DNA of 64,000 bases, taken from the NCBI GenBank assembly GCA_039970095.1, contig JBDVMP010000019.1, forward strand, positions 1 through 64,000. Reading direction: 5' to 3'. The notes beneath the pieces are model-generated. The model worked only from the letters and a program-made list of their open reading frames with translations. It was not told the DNA's origin and did not search any database. The translations under genes were made by a program, and so were the position numbers. The first letter of the stretch is position 1, and each line of letters begins with the position of its first letter. This stretch comes from JAMZMI01 sp039970095. Lineage in GTDB: Bacteria > Bacteroidota > Bacteroidia > Cytophagales > Cyclobacteriaceae. Shown here in pieces: positions 51,960 to 59,970 of this stretch.

Positions 51960-52648
51960 AACCAATTTACCTGATGCTTCACGCGCTTACCATAGCGTTT
52001 CCACTGATCAGGTCATTTGAACCAAGAGTAAAATACGCTAAGAAATGGATTGCGCTATTTCCAGCCATCACAATCACGGCTACTGTATTTATTATCTGGG
52101 ATGTAATTTTCACTGAAAACGGAGTTTGGGGATTCAATAACCAGTACCTAATAGGTTACAGCATACTCCACCTGCCCATAGAAGAGTGGCTTTTTTTCAT
52201 CACAGTCCCTTTTGCCAGCGTGTTTATTTATGAATGCGTATTTGTTTTTACCAAAATCAGGTCTACTCCACTTTTACGAACTTTCTCCACGGTGATCGGC
52301 TTGGCGTTGGTTCTGCTTGCCGTTTACAACGCTGAGCGAGCATATACTTTTTGGGCTTTCTGCCTGACTGGTGTTTTCTTAACCATCATATCATCTTCAA
52401 ACCCAAGATGGCTAGGCAAATTTTGGTTAGCGTATGCCTTACATCTTATACCTTTCGTTTTAGTCAATGGCATTCTCACCGGGTCTTTTCTAGAAGCCCC
52501 CATTGTCTGGTACAATGATGATCAAAATTTGGGCATTCGCCTCTTCACCATTCCAATAGAGGACAGCATCTACGCTCTTCTACTACTATTAATGAACGTC
52601 TCATTTTTTCAGTATTTCAAAAAACATTTTATTCAAACAAAACATTAA
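51956..52648 (+). CDS. crtY: Lycopene cyclase, CrtYc-CrtYd type
   Basis: 230 residues with about seven hydrophobic segments. LPIEEWLFFITVPFASVFIY and IPIEDSIYALLLLLMNVSFF are the paired PxE(E/D) motifs of the fused CrtYc-CrtYd (heterodimeric-type) lycopene beta-cyclases, unrelated to the FAD-type CrtY. Fused two-half enzymes of this length occur in Cytophagales and archaea. It cyclises lycopene ends to beta rings; whether one or both ends react is not readable. It overlaps crtB by 4 bp and precedes ispH by 18 bp. Confidence 0.9.
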   Translation: MKPIYLMLHALTIAFPLIRSFEPRVKYAKKWIALFPAITITATVFIIWDVIFTENGVWGFNNQYLIGYSILHLPIEEWLFFITVPFASVFIYECVFVFTKIRSTPLLRTFSTVIGLALVLLAVYNAERAYTFWAFCLTGVFLTIISSSNPRWLGKFWLAYALHLIPFVLVNGILTGSFLEAPIVWYNDDQNLGIRLFTIPIEDSIYALLLLLMNVSFFQYFKKHFIQTKH

Positions 52649-52666
52649 TCATACTGTTTAAGAATC

Positions 52667-53512
52667 ATGTTGAACCTTCACGTAGATATCGACCCAAACT
52701 CCGGCTTTTGCTTCGGAGTAGTATATGCCATTGAGATGGCTGAAGATATCTTAGATGAAGAAGGTAAGCTATTCTGCCTTGGAGATATTGTTCACAATGA
52801 TGAAGAAGTAAAACGGCTCGAAAATAAGGGATTAATCATTATTGATTATGACCAGCTAAAAATGCTAAAAAATGAGAAGGTGCTAATCAGAGCTCATGGC
52901 GAGCCACCTTCCACCTACCAGTTAGCAACCGAAAATGACCTTACATTAATAGACGCTTCCTGCCCCGTCGTGTTGAAATTGCAAAACAGAATTAAGAACT
53001 CCTACGACAAAAAGGAGAACATCTATATTTATGGAAAACACGGACATGCAGAAGTAGCCGGCCTATTAGGCCAAACGAGCAACGACGCTGTGGTTTTCCA
53101 AAGTCTGGACGAACTCAAAATCGATGAACTACCCAGTCAGCTGACTTTATATAGTCAGACTACTAAAAGTACAGACAGTTTTTATCAAATAAAGTCAACA
53201 CTGCAGGAAGCCGGAATAGAGGTCAATGCCAACGATACCATTTGCAGACAAGTATCTAACAGAGACAAAGAGCTTCGGGAGTTTGCCAAGCAATACGACA
53301 AAATTGTTTTTGTTTCCGGCACCAAGTCGTCCAATGGGAAAGTCCTTTACAATATATGTAAAGAAAACAATGCTAACTCCTATTTCGTCTCAAACAAAGA
53401 AGAACTCAACTTTGATTGGTTCGGCATTGAAGATAGCATAGGGATATGCGGAGCAACCTCCACCCCGATGTGGTTGATGCGCGATGTAAAGAACCAATTG
53501 GACAAATATTGA
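52667..53512 (+). CDS. ispH: 4-hydroxy-3-methylbut-2-enyl diphosphate reductase (IspH)
   Basis: 281 residues. The last step of the MEP isoprenoid pathway, making IPP and DMAPP. The three cluster cysteines are C15 (SGFCFGVVYAIE), C99 (DASCPVVLKLQ) and C193 (TICRQVSNR). Active-site residues H43, H77, H127 and E129 (GHAEVAG) are present. Its place inside a crt operon couples isoprenoid precursor supply to pigment synthesis, a sensible but uncommon arrangement. It is 18 bp after crtY and 1 bp before crtZ. Confidence 0.96.
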   Translation: MLNLHVDIDPNSGFCFGVVYAIEMAEDILDEEGKLFCLGDIVHNDEEVKRLENKGLIIIDYDQLKMLKNEKVLIRAHGEPPSTYQLATENDLTLIDASCPVVLKLQNRIKNSYDKKENIYIYGKHGHAEVAGLLGQTSNDAVVFQSLDELKIDELPSQLTLYSQTTKSTDSFYQIKSTLQEAGIEVNANDTICRQVSNRDKELREFAKQYDKIVFVSGTKSSNGKVLYNICKENNANSYFVSNKEELNFDWFGIEDSIGICGATSTPMWLMRDVKNQLDKY

Positions 53513-53513
53513 C

Positions 53514-53966
53514 ATGCAAGTACTAATCAATACCCTAATCATAATCGGAACGTTCCTGCTCATGGAAGGTGTTGCATGGTTTACGCATAAGTATATTATG
53601 CACGGCATTCTTTGGACCTGGCACAAATCGCACCACCGAGCACATGATCATGCGTTGGAAAAAAATGATTTGTTTGCCCTGGTGTTTAGTTTCCCATCCA
53701 TTTTACTGATCATGGCCGGATATGAGTTTCAAGAATTCACAATTCTGAGATATTTTGGATTTGGCATATTGGCCTATGGTATCTTCTATTTTATCTTTCA
53801 CGATATTATCGTTCATCGCAGAATCAAAGTACCTTTTAAAGCCAAACATAAATACATGCGACGCATAATGAGGGCGCATTACAAGCACCACGAAATACAC
53901 ACAAAAGATGGTGCCGAAGCATTTGGGTTCCTTTATGCGTCAAAGAAATATGAATCGGAAGTTTAA
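53514..53966 (+). CDS. crtZ: Beta-carotene 3-hydroxylase (CrtZ)
   Basis: 150 residues, a membrane di-iron enzyme. The four histidine boxes are complete: HKYIMH (25-30), HKSHH (37-41), HDIIVHRR (96-103) and HYKHH (122-126). Hydrophobic segments surround them. It adds 3-hydroxyl groups to beta rings, taking beta-carotene to zeaxanthin or hydroxylating one ring of a monocyclic carotenoid. It is the last gene of the sigma-crtI-crtB-crtY-ispH-crtZ operon. Confidence 0.94.
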   Translation: MQVLINTLIIIGTFLLMEGVAWFTHKYIMHGILWTWHKSHHRAHDHALEKNDLFALVFSFPSILLIMAGYEFQEFTILRYFGFGILAYGIFYFIFHDIIVHRRIKVPFKAKHKYMRRIMRAHYKHHEIHTKDGAEAFGFLYASKKYESEV

Positions 53967-54046
53967 GCTTAACTTTATAAATACTGTTACCGAATGATCG
54001 GTCTAACAAAAAGAACTTTACGTTTATTGAAATTTATTGCAGCCGG

Positions 54047-54078
54047 TTGCTTATAAAAACATAAAAGGGTTACATTTG
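54047..54078 (+). promoter_or_regulatory. Promoter before the NUMOD4/HNH-like gene
   Basis: TTG (54047-54049), 21-base spacer, TACATTTG (54071-54078), an exact TAnnTTTG. The ATG is 50 bases downstream at 54129, leaving an untranslated leader of about 45 bases with no obvious structure. Confidence 0.6.
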
Positions 54079-54128
54079 ATAATCATTAAGAGCCGGCTTG
54101 TTGAGTAACCATTAATTTAACAAGCGAG

Positions 54129-54620
54129 ATGACAGAACAGAACGAAGAATTGTGGGGAGCCATAGATGGCTTTAGCAATTATGAAATTTCCTCCAAAGGG
54201 AAAATTCGAAGCAAGACAAGAACTTCCTGGCACAAAGGAAGTAAAACTCACATGAAGATTAAGGGAAAAATGATGCGCCAGAGATGGAACAAGGCGTGTA
54301 AATGTTATTTCCTAGATTTGATTGATGACGAGAAAAGAAGAAGAACAGTTTACCCACACAGAGAGGTAGCAAAGGTGTTTGTCCCTAATGACAACCCACA
54401 AGAGCTAACCATGATCATCCACAAGGATAACAATCCAAGAAACAATAAGGCTGATAACCTTAAGTGGATGTCGAAATCTGATCACATGAAGTGGCAGTTT
54501 GAAGTGGGTAACAAAAACAACTTCAAAGTTTGGAAAACCAGAAAGAAGAGATACAAAAACGGATTCAAACCCGACACAGTTCTTCCTGGAAGACCAAGAA
54601 AAAACAAAGAATCAGTATAA
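54129..54620 (+). CDS. Stand-alone NUMOD4/HNH-like protein
   Basis: 163 residues, strongly basic. The N-terminal NUMOD4 motif is WGAIDGFSNYEISSKGKIRS. It is followed by YPHREVAKVFVPNDNPQE, then LTMIIHKDNNPRNNKADNLK, which matches the HNH-type core of intron homing nucleases (NHxDGxKxNNxxxNLEW pattern). A Lys/Arg-rich tail follows. No phage or intron lies nearby, the gene has its own promoter and terminator, and such single genes occur in Bacteroidota chromosomes, so a DNA-binding or RNA-related cellular role is possible. Nuclease activity is not demonstrated. Confidence 0.78.
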   Translation: MTEQNEELWGAIDGFSNYEISSKGKIRSKTRTSWHKGSKTHMKIKGKMMRQRWNKACKCYFLDLIDDEKRRRTVYPHREVAKVFVPNDNPQELTMIIHKDNNPRNNKADNLKWMSKSDHMKWQFEVGNKNNFKVWKTRKKRYKNGFKPDTVLPGRPRKNKESV

Positions 54621-54624
54621 AACA

Positions 54625-54651
54625 AAAAAGGGCTCAAATGAGCCCTTTTTT
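54625..54651. terminator. Bidirectional intrinsic terminator
   Basis: AAAAAGGGCTCA pairs with AGCCCTTTTTT around a short loop (54625-54651). T runs occur in both orientations, serving the HNH-like gene (plus) and rpmA (minus, stop at 54690). Confidence 0.88.
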
Positions 54652-54689
54652 AATTCCTTACATTCACTACCCAAAACGGGTTAGTAAAT

Positions 54690-54950
54690 TTATTCTGCGA
54701 TAGGATCTATATGAACATATGATCTATCCTGTCTTCCCTTTTGGAACCTAACCTTACCATCAACCAAAGCAAATAGCGTATGGTCTTTTCCAAGCCCTAC
54801 GTTTTCACCTGGGTGGTGTTTTGTTCCTCTTTGGCGAACGATGATGTTGCCAGCTATTGCAGTCTGACCACCATATATTTTAACACCAAGTCTTTTACTT
54901 TCGGATTCTCTACCGTTTTTCGAGCTACCTACACCTTTCTTGTGAGCCAT
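54690..54950 (-). CDS. rpmA: 50S ribosomal protein L27
   Basis: 86 residues. AHKKGVGSSKNGRESESKRL and GVKIYGGQTAIAGNIIVRQR are the universal L27 start, followed by GTKHHPGENVGLGKDHTLFA. L27 sits near the peptidyl transferase centre. It follows rplU by 8 bp, the conserved rplU-rpmA order. Confidence 0.98.
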   Translation of the reverse strand: MAHKKGVGSSKNGRESESKRLGVKIYGGQTAIAGNIIVRQRGTKHHPGENVGLGKDHTLFALVDGKVRFQKGRQDRSYVHIDPIAE

Positions 54951-54958
54951 GGTTTATA

Positions 54959-55267
54959 TTATTTAATGTCTTCGATTAAAACTTTTGAAAATTGCTGTCT
55001 GTGACCGTTTTTCTTTTTGTAACCTTTTCTTCTCTTCTTTTTGAAAACGATTACTTTATCACCCTGCACATGCTCAAGAATCTTACCTGATACTTTAGCA
55101 CCTTTTATTGTGGGTGTACCTACCTTCACTTTTCCGTCATTGTCAAGCAAAAGCACTTGATCAAAATCAACTTTTGATCCTTCTTTACCTTCCATTAATG
55201 GTGCGTAAACAAACTTATCTTTCTCGACTTTGTATTGCTTACCAGCTATATCAACTATTGCGTACAT
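54959..55267 (-). CDS. rplU: 50S ribosomal protein L21
   Basis: 102 residues. YAIVDIAGKQYKVEKDKFVY and KVKVGTPTIKGAKVSGKILE are L21 signatures, and KKKRRKGYKKKNGHRQQFSK is the basic end. It binds 23S rRNA in the large subunit. First gene of rplU-rpmA behind the promoter at 55304-55334. Confidence 0.97.
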   Translation of the reverse strand: MYAIVDIAGKQYKVEKDKFVYAPLMEGKEGSKVDFDQVLLLDNDGKVKVGTPTIKGAKVSGKILEHVQGDKVIVFKKKRRKGYKKKNGHRQQFSKVLIEDIK

Positions 55268-55303
55268 GCTTTTTGTATTTCAGTATTCTTTAAAAAAGGA
55301 GTG

Positions 55304-55334
55304 CAAAGATAACTGAAGTAAAATCAAAAGCAAA
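55304..55334 (-). promoter_or_regulatory. Promoter of rplU-rpmA
   Basis: Minus strand: TTTG (55334-55331), 19-base spacer, TATCTTTG (55311-55304), an exact TAnnTTTG element. The leader of about 30 bases to the ATG leaves no room for a folded ribosomal-protein leader. Confidence 0.72.
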
Positions 55335-55663
55335 CAATCGTTTAGCATAAAATGCGGACAAAAAAAAATTCAAATTTTTTCGGCTTCCAGAATTGCCATT
55401 TAGAGCCATTTTTCAATGAAGTAGATGTTAGTAAATTTGAATTTAAACTCCTTCATTACAGCAAGTTATAGGTTATTTTAAACTTTTTTTTAACCTCTTT
55501 TTGAAGCCAATTTTGGCCTTGTTTTTTCAACCTCTTTTTCAGACATTTGTAAACACAGCTAGGAAAAATATAAGCCACTTTTCGTTCTTAGTTGTATCCC
55601 AAAACATAGAATTACCAGCAACTAGGCAATAAACGGCCCTTAAGCCCTTTATTTTCTATGTAT
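55335..55663. other. AT-rich intergenic stretch between rplU and nrdB
   Basis: About 330 bases with no credible gene. It holds an 11-bp direct repeat AACCTCTTTTT at 55492-55502 and 55529-55539 (period 37) and long T tracts. It probably holds upstream parts of the nrdB promoter; nothing further is recognisable. Confidence 0.5.
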
Positions 55664-55691
55664 TGTGGATAAGTGAAAAAAATGTGGATAA
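55664..55691. promoter_or_regulatory. Two DnaA boxes upstream of nrdB
   Basis: TGTGGATAA at 55664-55672 and again at 55683-55691, both exact complements of the TTATCCACA DnaA box, in the same orientation and 19 bp apart. They lie 58-85 bases before the nrdB start. DnaA boxes regulate nrdAB in E. coli; a parallel here is inference. Confidence 0.6.
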
Positions 55692-55748
55692 CAGTGTTGA
55701 TTAACAAATTGTCTTGTTTATAAATAATACATTCAATCTATCAGCGAA

Positions 55749-56732
55749 ATGAGCGAATTCGAAGAACCCATTCTACGAGAAAATAAAGACCGTTTTGTTC
55801 TCTTTCCGATTACCCACAATGATATATGGCAGTTTTATAAAAAAGCTGAAGCCAGCTTTTGGACTGCAGAAGAAATTGACCTTGGGCAAGACTTAAAAGA
55901 CTGGGCCAACCTAAATGATGGAGAAACTCATTTCATCAAACACGTTTTGGCATTCTTTGCTGCCAGTGATGGCATAGTAAACGAAAACCTTGCTGAGCAT
56001 TTTGTTTCAGAGGTACAATACACAGAAGCCAAGTTCTTCTACGGTTTTCAGATCGCTATAGAAAACATACACTCAGAGACATACTCTCTCCTCATAGATA
56101 CCTATGTAAAAGACAACAAAGAGAAGGACGGGCTCTTTCACGCCATAGAGACAATGGACTGTGTGTCTAAAAAAGCAAATTGGGCGCTTAGATGGATAGA
56201 TGAAGGCTCGTTTGCAGAAAGACTGGTTGCCTTTGCAGCAGTAGAAGGCATATTCTTTTCTGGAAGCTTTTGCTCTATATTCTGGCTCAAGAAAAGAGGT
56301 CTAATGCCAGGGCTTACCTTTTCAAACGAATTAATCTCAAGGGATGAAGGGTTACATTGTGACTTTGCATGCCTTTTATATAACAACCATTTGGTCAACA
56401 AACTCCCTGAAGACACGGTTGTCGGTATCATTAAAGATGCTGTCGCCATAGAAAAGGAATTTGTGACTGACGCGCTCCCTGTAAAACTCATCGGCATGAA
56501 CGCTGACCTCATGTGTCAGTATATTGAGTTCGTTGCTGACAGATTACTTGGGGAACTCGGTTGTCCAAAAATTTACGGCTCAACCAACCCATTCGATTTC
56601 ATGGACATGATTTCCCTTCAAGGGAAAACAAATTTCTTTGAAAAACGAGTTGCGGAGTATCAAAAAGCCGGTGTAATGGACGGTCCTAAAGACGATACCA
56701 AATCCAAATTCAGCTTAGACGAAGACTTTTAA
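55749..56732 (+). CDS. nrdB: Ribonucleotide reductase class I, beta subunit
   Basis: 327 residues. The di-iron and radical site is readable: D48 in IDLGQDLKDW, E105 and H108 in IENIHSETYSLLIDTY, and the expected radical tyrosine Y112. LTFSNELISRDEGLHCDFAC supplies the later ligands. The sequence is closer to eukaryotic R2 (FYGFQIAIENIHSETYSLL, CVSKKANWALRWI) than to E. coli NrdB. It makes the tyrosyl radical needed to reduce ribonucleotides. It precedes nrdA by 45 bp, the reverse of the E. coli order. Confidence 0.97.
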   Translation: MSEFEEPILRENKDRFVLFPITHNDIWQFYKKAEASFWTAEEIDLGQDLKDWANLNDGETHFIKHVLAFFAASDGIVNENLAEHFVSEVQYTEAKFFYGFQIAIENIHSETYSLLIDTYVKDNKEKDGLFHAIETMDCVSKKANWALRWIDEGSFAERLVAFAAVEGIFFSGSFCSIFWLKKRGLMPGLTFSNELISRDEGLHCDFACLLYNNHLVNKLPEDTVVGIIKDAVAIEKEFVTDALPVKLIGMNADLMCQYIEFVADRLLGELGCPKIYGSTNPFDFMDMISLQGKTNFFEKRVAEYQKAGVMDGPKDDTKSKFSLDEDF

Positions 56733-56777
56733 AATGCCAATCATCATTTTCCACAATACAAAATCACCTATTGCCAT

Positions 56778-59192
56778 ATGTTAGTTGTAAAAAGAGACGG
56801 AAGGAGAGAGTCCGTAAAATTCGACAAAATCACAGCCCGGATAGAAAAACTATGTGACGGTCTAAATGCTGACTTTGTTAAGCCGGTTGAAATTGCCAAA
56901 AAGGTGATTGACGGTCTTTATGATGGCGTGACTACTATCGAGCTAGACAACCTGGCCTCCGAAATTGCCGCTACAATGACTACCCGTCATCCCGACTTTG
57001 CCAAGCTAGCTGCAAGAATTTCTGTTTCCAACCTGCACAAAGCCACAGAGGGGTCTTTTTCAAATACAATGAAAAGACTTTACACCTATGTGAATCCAAA
57101 AACAAGCGAAAATGCAGCACTGCTTTCGACCAAGGTTTATGGAATCATAAGAGCCAATGCCAAACGATTGGATGAGGCAATAGATTACACAAGAGATTAC
57201 AACTATGACTTCTTTGGATACAAAACCCTAGAGAGATCATATTTGATGAAATTGGATGGCAAAATAGTTGAGAGACCACAGCACATGCTAATGAGGGTGT
57301 CAGTTGGGATCCACATGGAGGATATAGATGCGGCAATAGAAACCTATAACCTGATGTCAGAGAAGTGGTTTACCCATGCCACTCCAACGCTATTCAATGC
57401 GGGTACACCTAAGCCACAGCTTTCGTCATGTTTCCTTCTCTCCATGAAAGATGACAGTATTGATGGTATTTACGACACGTTGAAGCAATGCGCTAAGATC
57501 TCTCAGTCTGCTGGAGGAATTGGCCTGAGCATACACAACGTGAGAGGAACGGGTGCATATATCAAAGGAACCAATGGCAACTCTAACGGGATAGTGCCAA
57601 TGTTGAGAAACTTTGACATGACGGCACGTTACGTAGATCAAGGAGGTGGCAAGAGAAAAGGTAGTTTTGCTATCTATCTGGAGCCATGGCACTCAGACAT
57701 ATTCGACTTTCTTCAGCTAAAGAAAAATCATGGAAAAGAAGAGCTAAGAGCAAGAGACTTGTTCTACGCAATGTGGATACCTGATCTTTTCATGAAACGA
57801 GTGGAAGAGAACGGAGAATGGTCTCTATTTAGCCCGGACGAAGCGCCTAACTTGCACGACACTTATGGTGATGAGTTTGAGAAGCTGTACGAAAAATACG
57901 AAAAAGAAGGACGCGCAAGAAGGACGATAAAAGCACAAGAATTGTGGTTTGAAATACTCGAATCTCAAATTGAGACCGGAACGCCATATGTTCTCTATAA
58001 AGATCATGCAAACAGAAAATCGAACCAGAAAAATCTGGGTACAATCCGATCCAGCAACCTTTGCACAGAGATCATGGAGTACACCTCTCCTGATGAGGTA
58101 GCTGTTTGTAACCTCGCTTCTATTGCGCTAAATAAATTCGTGAAAGAAGACGGCACATACGATCATGAAAAGCTTTATGAGGTAACCAAAGTAGCAACAA
58201 GAAACCTGAATAAGGTTATCGATGTAAACTACTACCCAGTACCTGAGGCGAAAAATTCGAATATGAAACACCGACCAATTGGTATCGGTGTACAGGGTCT
58301 TGCTGATACATTCATGTTGATGAAAATGCCTTTCGATTCTGATGCTGCACGCCAACTGAACAAAGAAATATTTGAGACCATCTACTTTGGCGCCATGGAG
58401 ACTTCCATGGAGATCGCTCAAAATGAAGGAGCTTACGAAACATTTAAAGGTTCTCCGGTTTCAAAAGGTATTTTCCAGTTTGACATGTGGGGTATCACTC
58501 CGGATAGTGGAAGATGGGACTGGTATGATTTGAAACAAAAAGTAAGAAAGCACGGGGTAAGAAACTCTCTACTACTGGCTCCTATGCCTACTGCTTCTAC
58601 TTCTCAGATTCTTGGAAACAACGAGTGTTTTGAGCCTTATACCTCAAATATTTACACAAGAAGAGTGCTTTCGGGAGAGTTTATCGTGGTGAACAAACAC
58701 CTGATGAATGACCTCATCGCCCTCAATCTGTGGGATGAGAGAATGAAAAATAGAATCATGGAAGCAAATGGTTCAATTCAAAACATTCCTGAGATTCCTG
58801 AGCACATCAAAGAAATGTACAAGACTGTTTGGGAAATATCTCAAAAGTCTATCATTGACATGTCTGCTGATCGAGGAGCATATATCTGCCAAAGCCAGAG
58901 TTTGAACATCCACCTACAAGATGCCAACTTTGGTAAAATGACCTCAATGCATTTTTACGCATGGAAAAAAGGTCTGAAGACAGGTATGTATTACTTGAGA
59001 ACCAAGGCCGCTACAGATGCGATCAAGTTTACAGTGGCAAAAGAGGAAAAAGCAACTCCGCAACCACAAGCTCAACCAACGCAAGAGCAACAAGGTAAAC
59101 CGCTTACGGCAGCTGAAATTCAAGCTGCAAATCAGTCAGCAATGCAATGCTCGCTTGATGATCCTGAAGGGTGCGAGATGTGCGGAAGTTAA
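56778..59192 (+). CDS. nrdA: Ribonucleotide reductase class I, alpha subunit
   Basis: 804 residues. An N-terminal ATP-cone (about 1-95, VKRDGRRESVKFDKITARIE) gives allosteric control by ATP/dATP. The catalytic barrel contains STPTLFNAGT-like HATPTLFNAGTPKPQLSSCF (first active-site Cys), NLCTEIMEYTSPDEVAVCNL and PMPTASTSQILGNNECFEPY. The C-terminal tail ends with the redox pair CEMCGS (C799, C802), which is reduced by thioredoxin or glutaredoxin. A Gln/Pro-rich linker precedes the tail. Cotranscribed with nrdB and followed by a strong terminator. Confidence 0.97.
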   Translation: MLVVKRDGRRESVKFDKITARIEKLCDGLNADFVKPVEIAKKVIDGLYDGVTTIELDNLASEIAATMTTRHPDFAKLAARISVSNLHKATEGSFSNTMKRLYTYVNPKTSENAALLSTKVYGIIRANAKRLDEAIDYTRDYNYDFFGYKTLERSYLMKLDGKIVERPQHMLMRVSVGIHMEDIDAAIETYNLMSEKWFTHATPTLFNAGTPKPQLSSCFLLSMKDDSIDGIYDTLKQCAKISQSAGGIGLSIHNVRGTGAYIKGTNGNSNGIVPMLRNFDMTARYVDQGGGKRKGSFAIYLEPWHSDIFDFLQLKKNHGKEELRARDLFYAMWIPDLFMKRVEENGEWSLFSPDEAPNLHDTYGDEFEKLYEKYEKEGRARRTIKAQELWFEILESQIETGTPYVLYKDHANRKSNQKNLGTIRSSNLCTEIMEYTSPDEVAVCNLASIALNKFVKEDGTYDHEKLYEVTKVATRNLNKVIDVNYYPVPEAKNSNMKHRPIGIGVQGLADTFMLMKMPFDSDAARQLNKEIFETIYFGAMETSMEIAQNEGAYETFKGSPVSKGIFQFDMWGITPDSGRWDWYDLKQKVRKHGVRNSLLLAPMPTASTSQILGNNECFEPYTSNIYTRRVLSGEFIVVNKHLMNDLIALNLWDERMKNRIMEANGSIQNIPEIPEHIKEMYKTVWEISQKSIIDMSADRGAYICQSQSLNIHLQDANFGKMTSMHFYAWKKGLKTGMYYLRTKAATDAIKFTVAKEEKATPQPQAQPTQEQQGKPLTAAEIQAANQSAMQCSLDDPEGCEMCGS

Positions 59193-59222
59193 AATTTTAA
59201 TCTGTATTTCTTTCAAAAAGGG

Positions 59223-59251
59223 AAAGCCACTCAGTAGAGTGGCTTTTTTTT
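59223..59251 (+). terminator. Intrinsic terminator after nrdA
   Basis: AAAGCCACTC (59223-59232) pairs with GAGTGGCTTT (59237-59246), four-base loop, followed by T residues. It lies 31 bp after the nrdA stop. Confidence 0.92.
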
Positions 59252-59319
59252 ATGCAACAAGTGTTACTAACTGGCTCTAGATTGGTACGTTTATTTAATT
59301 GTAACAAATAACCAAAATC

Positions 59320-59967
59320 ATGAAAGCAATGAGCGTAATACTCCTCGGCTTGATACTTGCGATAGCATCCTGCGAAGTTTCTGAATCACAAATACAACTG
59401 GAAGATAGCACTGATCAGGTAAGCCTACTTCCACAAGAACCAATCAACGATGCTGAAGAAGCCGCACTGACCTATATGATAGAAGAAGAAAAGGTCGCAA
59501 GAGATGTTTACAACTATCTCCACAACATGTGGAACCACAAATCATTTCAGAACATCGCATCTAGCGAGCAAAAACACATAGATGCCGTGTTGTCTTTAAT
59601 AGAAAAATATGAGCTTGAAGATCCTGTCGGCACGGCACAAGCTGGAGAATTTCAAAACGAAGACCTTCAAGGTCTCTACGATGAGTTAACAGAAATAGGT
59701 TCGGTGAGTCTCGAAAATGCACTAAAAGTTGGAGGTCTGATCGAAGAAGTTGATATCGTAGATTTGCAAGACCTCCTTAACAATGGCATTGACAATCAGG
59801 ATATCATTCTTGTTTTCCACAACCTGATGAAGGGATCAAGAAACCATTTGAGATCGTATGTGGACAATTTATCTAAGATCGGAGTGATTTATAATCCTTC
59901 GTATCTTTCCGCTGAAGAGTATGAAGATATCATCACCTCTCCTATGGAAAAAGGAGCTGGAAACTAA
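59320..59967 (+). CDS. DUF2202 ferritin-like lipoprotein
   Basis: 215 residues. A lipoprotein signal (SVILLGLILAIASCEVSE) precedes a four-helix domain with the DUF2202 pattern: ALTYMIEEEKVARDVYNYLH, SSEQKHIDAVLSLIEKYELE, DNQDIILVFHNLMKGSRNHL. The Glu/His residues (EEEKVARD, EQKH) look like a ferritin-type di-metal site. The role is unknown, perhaps metal storage or oxidant defence in the periplasm. The convergent esterase gene ends only 3 bp beyond its stop. Confidence 0.82.
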   Translation: MKAMSVILLGLILAIASCEVSESQIQLEDSTDQVSLLPQEPINDAEEAALTYMIEEEKVARDVYNYLHNMWNHKSFQNIASSEQKHIDAVLSLIEKYELEDPVGTAQAGEFQNEDLQGLYDELTEIGSVSLENALKVGGLIEEVDIVDLQDLLNNGIDNQDIILVFHNLMKGSRNHLRSYVDNLSKIGVIYNPSYLSAEEYEDIITSPMEKGAGN

Positions 59968-59970
59968 GTG

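Noticed and set aside
54129..54620. Phage or intron remnant around the HNH-like gene
   Set aside because: No integrase, terminase, attachment repeat or intron structure nearby; flanks are housekeeping genes.
55268..55303. Structured ribosomal-protein leader before rplU
   Set aside because: The distance from the predicted start to the ATG is only about 30 bases, too short to fold a regulatory domain.
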